NCBI GenBank assembly: GCA_964553435.1
Contig: CAZKKM010000003.1
Span: 1 to 36,413, forward strand
DNA: 36,413 nucleotides
Direction: 5' to 3'
From: RUG11867 sp964553435
Lineage (GTDB): Bacteria; Bacillota_I; Bacilli_A; RF39; UBA660
A model generated the notes under the pieces. That model saw only the letters and a program-made list of their open reading frames with translations, had not been told where the DNA came from and ran no database searches. Position numbers and translations under genes: made by a program. Below, piece after piece: positions 30,233-36,413 of the stretch; position 1 is the first letter of the stretch, and every line of letters begins with the position of its first letter.

Positions 30233-31346
30233 ACCGCAAGAAGGAAAAATTGAAAAAATCGTAGGAATAGCGATTGTTCTCATCGTCATAATCGCCGTCG
30301 TTATCATCAAAAACAGCTTTAACGGAGGAAATGCTGCAGTCGAAACTGTTCGTGTCGCGACCGGTGGAGGAAAAGAAGCTTTCATGGCCGACGAAGAAGT
30401 GAATAAGATAATGAAGAAAAAGTACGGTATCGAAATATCCGGCGATTCGTGGAGTAATGGCAAACTAGTCTCCGTTCCCGTCGTCGACAAAGAAAACAAA
30501 AAATACGATGCCATCTTCTTCTCAGATGAGCGCTTCTACGATTACTACAAACTCGAAGCCGTAGGAACAGAAGCGAAACGCGATCGCGTCGTCGATGGCA
30601 GTCTCACTTTGAACACTCCGATAGTCATCTACAGTTGGGACCTCATTGTCGAAGCTCTCATAAGGGAAAATATAGTTACCGAGCGACAAGGTATCTACTA
30701 CATAACCGACATGAATAAACTTCTAAATTACATACTAGAAGGCAAAACATGGAAAGACATCGGACTCGACAATATTTATGGAAAAATAAACATCGATTCG
30801 ACTGATCCGGTCACATCGAGTCCGGGAGCTACATACTACGGATTGTTACTTTCGATCATGACCGGTGGGGAAATGGATACGGCCAGTGTGAATGCCGCCC
30901 TGCCTAAACTCAAAGAGTTCTACCTCAAGAGCGGTTACATGAACAACACTCCCGCCGACCTCTTCGAAATGTATCTGAAAACCGGAATGGGCGCCAAACC
31001 GATGATCGTCGACTATGAGAAGAGCATCATCGAATTCGCCGAGTCAAATCCAAACGGTTGGAACCAAGTCAAAGATAAAATCAGAATTCTTTATCCGACA
31101 CCTACCATTTGGAATTCACACTGTATTGCCACCTTCAACGACAATGGAAATCGTTTTCTCAAAGCTTTTGAAGATGCCGAGATTCAACAAATTGCTTGGT
31201 CAAAATACGGTTTCCGTGTCGGAGTAAGTGGAGGGAACTACGACGTAAGTGACGTCGATATTAAAGGTATTCCACAATCGATAGACAGTGTAACAGGCGG
31301 ATTAAAAATGAACGTATATAATCGCATAATCGATTATTTAAAATAG
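30219..31346 (+). CDS. Membrane-anchored solute-binding-like protein
   Basis: The 375-residue protein is called from ATG 30219 because GGGTGA (30208-30213) is five bases upstream; ATG 30216 is in frame but too close, and GTG 30210 lies within the site. It overlaps the previous gene by 14 bp. One helix (~residues 15-35) anchors an external domain of the type 2 binding-protein fold: VRVATGGGKEAFMA, KKYDAIFFSDERFYDYY, LTLNTPIVIYSWDLIV, TSSPGATYYGLLLSI and MIVDYEKSII. The pattern parallels the SBP part of the SBP-VWA protein two genes upstream (YDAVW / YDAIF; TGASAYLG / PGATYYG; NYESSLIEM / DYEKSIIEF), so the two are paralogues, one with and one without VWA. No ABC transporter permease or ATPase is nearby, so it is not an ordinary uptake receptor. 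Confidence 0.75.
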   Translation: MNLNKPQEGKIEKIVGIAIVLIVIIAVVIIKNSFNGGNAAVETVRVATGGGKEAFMADEEVNKIMKKKYGIEISGDSWSNGKLVSVPVVDKENKKYDAIFFSDERFYDYYKLEAVGTEAKRDRVVDGSLTLNTPIVIYSWDLIVEALIRENIVTERQGIYYITDMNKLLNYILEGKTWKDIGLDNIYGKINIDSTDPVTSSPGATYYGLLLSIMTGGEMDTASVNAALPKLKEFYLKSGYMNNTPADLFEMYLKTGMGAKPMIVDYEKSIIEFAESNPNGWNQVKDKIRILYPTPTIWNSHCIATFNDNGNRFLKAFEDAEIQQIAWSKYGFRVGVSGGNYDVSDVDIKGIPQSIDSVTGGLKMNVYNRIIDYLK

Positions 31347-31361
31347 AAAGTAGGGAAAATT

Positions 31362-32303
31362 ATGGGATTTATTAAATCGATAACACAATCAGTAAAAGGA
31401 CAATATGGCGACCAATTCAGAGAGGTCATTAGAAGTGACATACATGAACAGAACATTCTCATTAAAAAAGTCACAACACCAAGTGGAGTAATAACCGACC
31501 AATCGAGGCTTTTCGTCGAACCTGGAGAATGTGCCATATTCGTCGATAATGGAGCGATCAAAGATGTCATCACCGAATCGGGGATGTACTTCATGGACAC
31601 GTCGGCGCCTGGACTATTTCAGACTAACATATTTAAAGGAATAGGAAGCACATTCTTGGAAACGATGAAGAGAATCGCCTACGAAGGTCAAACAATAACC
31701 GAACAAGCCGTTTTCTTCGTTTCGATGACAGAAAAAATAGGACTGAGATTTGCTATCGAAAAGCCGATACTCTATAAAGATCCGGAATGGGGACCTATCG
31801 AGATTTCGGCCGGTGGAGAATTCGCCTTTAAAATTGACAATCCGATAAATTTACTTTCGAATGTGACCGGAAGTGCTCGCGATTTCTATGTGGAAGATTT
31901 GACACCGACCATCGCTCCATATGTGACATCTGGCATCATGACCGAAATCTCTCAAAGTGGTCTGAGTTTCGATGCCATCTCCTCTAAACAAGACGAACTC
32001 GGTACTCATGTCATCGAAGATACCAAAGAAAAACTGGAAACTTTGGGAATCGAAATAACCAAATTGGTGGTGAGCTATATCGATGTACCTGATGCGATCA
32101 AAGACTCCATGCGCGAACGAACAGGAATCAAGATGAAGGCCACGAGTGTCGACGACAAAGAAGCCGACATTTACACCAAGCTCAACAAAGCCGAAGCCAT
32201 CAAAGATCTTGCCAATAATCCGACGAATGCCGGTTCTACGATTATGGGTATGAACATCGGCAATACGTTCGCAGGCATGTTAAAAGACGACGAAAACAAA
32301 TGA
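31362..32303 (+). CDS. SPFH/YdjI-like protein (virion core protein-like family)
   Basis: The 313-residue protein starts at ATG 31362, 15 bp after the binding protein, behind GTAGGG. It has the YdjI pattern: GQYGDQFREVI at the start, TTPSGVITDQSRLFVEPGECAIFVDNG, and an SPFH-type core with ISAGGEFAFKIDNP and LETLGIEITKLVVSYIDVPDAIKD. There is no clear membrane helix. SPFH proteins form membrane-associated ring assemblies, and Bacillus YdjI takes part in a phage-shock-like envelope response with YdjF (PspA). Here it ends a four-gene envelope unit rather than sitting next to pspA. The C-terminal zinc-ribbon or low-complexity tail found in some YdjI proteins is missing: the protein ends in a short glycine-rich segment. 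Confidence 0.8.
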   Translation: MGFIKSITQSVKGQYGDQFREVIRSDIHEQNILIKKVTTPSGVITDQSRLFVEPGECAIFVDNGAIKDVITESGMYFMDTSAPGLFQTNIFKGIGSTFLETMKRIAYEGQTITEQAVFFVSMTEKIGLRFAIEKPILYKDPEWGPIEISAGGEFAFKIDNPINLLSNVTGSARDFYVEDLTPTIAPYVTSGIMTEISQSGLSFDAISSKQDELGTHVIEDTKEKLETLGIEITKLVVSYIDVPDAIKDSMRERTGIKMKATSVDDKEADIYTKLNKAEAIKDLANNPTNAGSTIMGMNIGNTFAGMLKDDENK

Positions 32304-32328
32304 AACGACAAACTAAAAAAAATGCTCG

Positions 32329-32374
32329 AAAAATCCATAAAACTCACCTTTGTGAGATCTATGGATTTTTCTTT
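32329..32374 (+). terminator. Terminator after the SPFH gene
   Basis: AAAAATCCATA (32329-32339) pairs with TATGGATTTTT (32360-32370), with an inner CTCAC/GTGAG stem (32343-32347, 32352-32356). It is symmetric, with A-run and T-run, so it may work in both directions. Confidence 0.85.
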
Positions 32375-32381
32375 ACCACTT

Positions 32382-32390
32382 TGATAAAAT
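32382..32390 (+). promoter_or_regulatory. Likely extended -10 promoter of sbcDC
   Basis: TGATAAAAT (32382-32390) is an extended -10 (TGn + TAAAAT). No good -35 is present. AGGAGG follows at 32401-32406. Confidence 0.5.
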
Positions 32391-32414
32391 GAAATATATG
32401 AGGAGGAACACTAT

Positions 32415-33590
32415 ATGAAATTGATGCATATGGCCGACCTACACATCGGAAAAGTGCTGTCGGAACAATCCCTTTTAGAAGATCAAAAATATATGTTGAA
32501 CGAGATAATCGAGATTGCTCTCGAAGAGAAAGTCGATGCCATACTTATCTGTGGTGACATCTACGACAAAGGTATTCCCTCGACAGAAGCTGTCGACTTA
32601 CTTGACGAATTCCTAAACCGAGTGATAAAAAAACATCATATAAAAGCTTTCATCATTTCAGGTAATCACGATTCTAAATCGCGCCTCAATTTTGGCAGCA
32701 AGATTTTCGAAGACGAAGGCTTGTACATCGAGACGAATTATAGAGGGACTCTACGAAAAATTGAGCTCGAAGATACGGATATTTACATGCTTCCGTTCAT
32801 CAAACCTATCGAAGTGAGAAAATACTTTGAAGATGAAGAAATAAAGACGTACGAGGAAGCTATAAAATGTATTTTACAAAGAGTAAAATTGAACAAAGAT
32901 AAAAAGAATATTTTGATGGCCCATCAATTCGTCACCTATAAAGACCGATTGCCAGAACGATGCGATTCGGAGACTGTAAACGTTGGAACCATCGACAATG
33001 TCGATGCCAAACTTTTCTTCGATTTCGATTATGTCGCGCTCGGCCATATTCACGGTCCTCAAAGAATCGGCAAAGACACGATCAGATATTCGGGAACGAT
33101 GCTGAAGTATTCTTTCTCCGAAGTTCACCATAATAAGTCTTTGATCATCATCGATACTTCGTCCGAAGAACTCGAAATGAAATCTATACCTTTAAAACCG
33201 CTTCGCGATATGAGAGAAATAAGAGGACCTATTACCGAACTTTTAAATCCGACTAATTATGTAGGAACAGCCTTGGAAGACTACATCTTTGCGACTATAA
33301 CAGACGAAGAACCGGGTTATTCACCTTTGACTCGTCTTAGATCTGTCTATCCCAACATTCTCAAATTGGAAATACGCAATAGCAAAACATCCGCGACGAT
33401 GAGTGAAATATGCAAGATAGAGAAGATTAAAGAAAAGAGTCCTTCAAAACTGTTCGAAGAATTCTATGAGTATCAAAATGCCGTGCCCCCTTCTGAAAAA
33501 GTTGCAAAGATAATCGAAGGGCTTTTCGAAGAACTCGATTCTGATACTCTTTGTCGAGAAAAGACATCTAAAGAGAAAAAGCATCAATAA
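32415..33590 (+). CDS. sbcD: SbcD/Mre11-type nuclease subunit
   Basis: The 391-residue protein starts at ATG 32415 with AGGAGG upstream. It has the metallophosphoesterase motifs of SbcD in order: D8xH10 (ADLHIGK), GD48IYDKG, GN84H85D, the MAHQF histidine motif, and GH211IH213G. SbcD with SbcC forms an ATP-dependent nuclease that trims hairpins, palindromes and protein-blocked DNA ends. All metal ligands are present, so it should be active. sbcC follows after 35 bp, and the pair has its own promoter. Confidence 0.95.
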   Translation: MKLMHMADLHIGKVLSEQSLLEDQKYMLNEIIEIALEEKVDAILICGDIYDKGIPSTEAVDLLDEFLNRVIKKHHIKAFIISGNHDSKSRLNFGSKIFEDEGLYIETNYRGTLRKIELEDTDIYMLPFIKPIEVRKYFEDEEIKTYEEAIKCILQRVKLNKDKKNILMAHQFVTYKDRLPERCDSETVNVGTIDNVDAKLFFDFDYVALGHIHGPQRIGKDTIRYSGTMLKYSFSEVHHNKSLIIIDTSSEELEMKSIPLKPLRDMREIRGPITELLNPTNYVGTALEDYIFATITDEEPGYSPLTRLRSVYPNILKLEIRNSKTSATMSEICKIEKIKEKSPSKLFEEFYEYQNAVPPSEKVAKIIEGLFEELDSDTLCREKTSKEKKHQ

Positions 33591-33625
33591 AGCAGGATCA
33601 TTTTTGATATAAAGGATGTGATACA

Positions 33626-36305
33626 ATGAAACCTATAAAACTCTCGCTTTCGGCATTTGGCCCCTATAAAGACCTCGTAGAAGTAGATTTTTCTCGTTTT
33701 GGTCCTTCGGGTATCTTTCTCATCACTGGCGACACCGGTGCTGGCAAGACGACTATCTTCGATGGAATATCTTTTGCTCTTTTCGGAGAATCCAGTGGAA
33801 GTAACCGCGGCAATGGTTCTTTTCGCAGTAAATTCGCCGATGCTTCGACACCGACCTTCGTCACCTTCGAATTCACATCGTCGGGAAAAATCTATAAAGT
33901 AACTCGCAATCCATCTTATTTGATACCGAAGAAGAGAGGCGAGGGCATGACCAGCCATCCAGCGGATGCAACTTTGGAATGTGAAGGAACCGTCATTGAG
34001 ACAAAATTGACGAACGTCAATGAAAAGATAACGGCTCTTTTGGGTATCGACAGCAAACAGTTCAAACAAATCGCCATGTTAGCTCAGGGAGAATTTTTGA
34101 ATGTTCTCTTCGCCGAATCATCAGAAAGAGAAAAGATCTTTCGTAAGATATTTTCTACCGAAAAGCTCGATATCTTCACTCTCCGGTTGGGAGAACTCCA
34201 AAAAAAGAAAAAAGAAAATTTGCAAAATCTCAAAACAGAATTTTTGACTAATCTCAGTAATGTCGATGGTTCACTAGCCGATGCGGCACAATATGAACTA
34301 GATGAAGATTTTATTGCCTCGGTCTTAAAAGAATTGAAAAAGTCGTTAGCTGAAAAATCTGATGCCAGAAAAGCTTTATCAAAAAAAGTCGCAGAATGCG
34401 AATCCGATGTAAAAAATTTGGAAAATCTGATTGCAAAAACCGAAGAAAACAACGAAAAACTTGTGCATCTCAACTCGCTTCGAGAAAAAGAAAAATTACT
34501 AAAAAAACGCAAAGTCGAAATCGACAGTTCACGCGAGCTGATTGCCAAACTAGATACTGCAGCTAAAGAACTATCGCCAATAGAAGATGCCCTAAAAGAT
34601 ACCGATGAAACGAGAAATGCCCTCGTCAAAAAAATCGAAGATTTGCATACTACTTTGAATGCAAATCAAATCATTTTAGCATCTATCGAAGAAAAAGAAA
34701 AGCTCATAAGAGATCTCGACAACATTCATAGAGAATACAAAGATTTTATGGTTCGTGAGACAAAAATGCACGAAGAGCATGATAAACTCCAAAGGTTAGA
34801 TGCTATCACACAAAAACTTGCCGCTTTTGAAGATGAATATCACATTCGAAAAAATGAATATTCTGTTCTTTCCAAAAAATACATCGAAGAAAACGAGTGT
34901 TACTTCCAAAATCAAGCTGGACTTCTCGCCAAGAATCTCAAAGAAAACAATCCTTGTCCTGTATGTGGCAGTACCATTCATCCACATGTGGCCACGTTGC
35001 CCAAAGAAGTTTTATCCAAAGAAGAACTCGATCGCCTTCAAAGCCGCGTCGAAACATCTCGCTTCNNNNNNNNNNTCCGTCAAAGAAAAGATAGTCTCTA
35101 CCAAAACCCAATTGGATGCTCTTTTGGCACAATTCGAATGTGATAAAGAAGAACTCGACCAAAGAAAAGAGCAAAATGCTGAAGAATTGTCCATCGTCAC
35201 ATCTGCACTTGCCGATTTGAAAAAGCGCTTTACCGAATTGTCTGTTCATATAAATGGTACTTCGACTTCGATTGAAGATTTCAATCTCATCTCCTTCATG
35301 GAAGAATTCAATTCTCATAGTAAAAACATCAAAGAGGTTGTCCTACAAGATCGCGGACAACTCGCCGAAAACGAAAATAGACTGGAAGAATTGAAAAAGA
35401 AACATGAAGAATTGCAAAAAAGACTTACCTCTAAGTTGAATGAATTGGGCTATGCCGATTATGAGACATATAAAAAACAAATTCTATCGCCTTCCGAACG
35501 CGATGAGCTTCTCACTCAAGCGGATTTATTTAAAGAAGAACTCACCGCGACTATTACTCAAATTTCAACTTTGACCAAAGACCTTGCCGATGTAGTTCAC
35601 ATGGATACAGCCACCAAAAGAGAAGAACTTGCAAAACTGACATCTACCTTAGCCGAACTAAAAAACCGATTGCAACTGGCGACGAGTTCTTACGATAATG
35701 ATGTCAAAATAGAGAATAAGCTACAGGCGACTTCCAAGGAGCTTTTAAAAGCTATGGACGATTTTTCTGTTTACGAATATCTTTACAAGCTGGCCAGCGG
35801 AAACATTCCTGGTAAGCCGCGGGTATCTTTTGAACAGTATATTCAAGCTACTTACTTCGACATGGTTTTAGTCGAGGCCAATAAGAGATTTAATGTCATG
35901 ACCGATGGCCGTTTCTTTTTGGCTAGAAAGAACGATGGTGGATTAAGTTCGAAATTTGCTCTCGATCTCGATGTCTATGACGAATATACAGGTTCTAAAA
36001 GAGATGTTCGCAGCCTTTCTGGAGGAGAATCGTTCAAAGCAGCATTATCTTTGGCATTGGGTCTTTCGGACATTATTCAAAATTTTGCTGGAGGCATAAA
36101 AATAGATGCTCTGTTCATCGACGAGGGCTTCGGATCGCTCGATGATGAATCGCGTGAACAGGCGATAAATATCTTAAATAATTTATCCGGCAACGATAAA
36201 CTCATCGGCATCATAAGCCATGTCACAGAATTAAAAGACCGGATTGAGAGACAAATAGTAGTCACTAAAGGAAAAGAAGGAAGCGATATTCATATCGTAG
36301 TCTGA
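33626..36305 (+). CDS. sbcC: SbcC/Rad50-type ATPase, interrupted by an assembly gap
   Basis: The gene starts at ATG 33626 (GGATGTGAT site) and stops at 36303-36305. Its N-terminal part has Walker A GDTGAGKTTIFDG, the Q-loop region AMLAQGEFLNVLF, and coiled coil. The zinc hook CPVC sits at residues 444-447. Ten N (35066-35075) interrupt it after codon 480. The frame resumes at 35076 in another phase with coiled coil, then LSGGESFKAALSLALGLSD and Walker B DALFIDEGFGSLD. Ten N is not a multiple of three, so the apparent frameshift comes from the placeholder and not from mutation. The known parts give ~890 residues, against ~1000 or more for usual SbcC, so the gap may hide sequence. SbcC is the ATP-driven clamp partner of SbcD. 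Confidence 0.9.
35066..35075. other. Assembly gap (10 N)
   Basis: Ten undetermined bases lie within sbcC. The true length is unknown. For sbcC to be intact the missing length must be a multiple of three. Confidence 0.98.
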
Positions 36306-36318
36306 CAAATATAAATGA

Positions 36319-36346
36319 TAAAAGAGGTCCCTTGGGACTTTTTTTT
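36319..36346 (+). terminator. Terminator after sbcC
   Basis: GTCC (36328-36331), CTTG, GGAC (36336-36339) with an A/G-rich left arm and a run of eight T. It lies 13 bp after the sbcC stop. The remaining ~65 bp to the window end show no gene. Confidence 0.7.
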
Positions 36347-36413
36347 GGCAAATAGCCTTAATTGACGAACTTTCGTAGAGAAAGGGGATTGGAATAGCGA
36401 AAAAAGTCCGATA

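Noticed and set aside
33626..36305. sbcC as a true pseudogene
   Set aside because: All ATPase motifs and the zinc hook are intact, and the only break is the 10-N placeholder.
1..36413. Use of TGA as tryptophan (Mycoplasma code)
   Set aside because: TGA ends several genes at exactly the expected positions (infB, nusA, truB), often in ATGA overlaps, and conserved tryptophans are TGG.
1..36413. tRNA or rRNA genes, insertion sequences, integrase or relaxase genes
   Set aside because: I looked for T-loop sequences, transposase DDE patterns, integrase and relaxase motifs and saw none.
36347..36413. Possible start of another gene or RNA at the window end
   Set aside because: A TTGACG hexamer near 36361 has no good -10 at the right distance, and the remaining ~65 bp are too short to judge.

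Overview
The window reads as a chromosomal segment of an uncultured low-GC member of the Bacillota, probably from the Mollicutes-related gut lineages of class Bacilli (RF39-like). That placement is an inference. It rests on AT-rich DNA, Gram-positive style Shine-Dalgarno sites, a Firmicutes-type rimP-nusA-ylxR-infB-rbfA-truB operon in reduced form, BspA-type 26-residue surface repeats, and a relaxase-free Gram-positive type IV secretion system (T4SS). TGA acts as a normal stop (for example in the ATGA overlaps of infB/rbfA and nusA/ylxR), so the Mycoplasma code is not used. A run of 10 N inside sbcC shows that this is a scaffolded draft assembly. All real genes are on the + strand.

Layout. 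Positions 1-4000 hold a partial unknown gene, a membrane-anchored BspA-repeat surface protein, a small unknown protein and a membrane protein with Ig-like domains. Positions 4100-6197 hold three VirB2-like (pilin-type) two-helix membrane proteins, each behind its own near-consensus promoter; the third carries a large exported N-terminal domain. Positions 6293-9147 form a lipid operon of two PlsC-type acyltransferases around an acyl-activating (AMP-forming) enzyme. Positions 9248-10528 encode a Cna-B surface protein with an NPKTG sorting signal. Positions 10635-19034 are a tight T4SS operon: a fourth pilin-like protein, VirB6-like channel protein, PrgI/VirB3-like protein, VirB4 split into two coupled ORFs, an M23 + GH24 cell-wall hydrolase, and two VirB8-like anchored proteins. 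The VirD4-like coupling protein follows at 19091-21355.

After a strong terminator and an extended -10 promoter comes the translation operon (21531-27642). Its RimP has only the N-terminal domain, ylxQ is absent, and two paralogous unknown genes sit between rbfA and truB. A 377-bp gene-free stretch with several hairpins follows. Next is a four-gene envelope module (28020-32303): SBP-VWA protein, XpaC-like protein, second anchored solute-binding-like protein, and an SPFH/YdjI-like protein. The window ends with sbcD-sbcC.

How the parts may work together. The T4SS has its ATPases, inner-membrane channel, wall hydrolase and VirB8-like parts, but no relaxase, integrase or attachment site is visible. 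It lies against housekeeping genes and shares their codon style. It may therefore be a resident secretion or DNA/protein transfer apparatus rather than a recent conjugative element. The four pilin-like proteins share a CYxC-x8-C tail (reduced in one) and an extra cysteine before the first helix. They are the most distinctive signal in the window and could build a disulfide-stabilised surface filament or channel.
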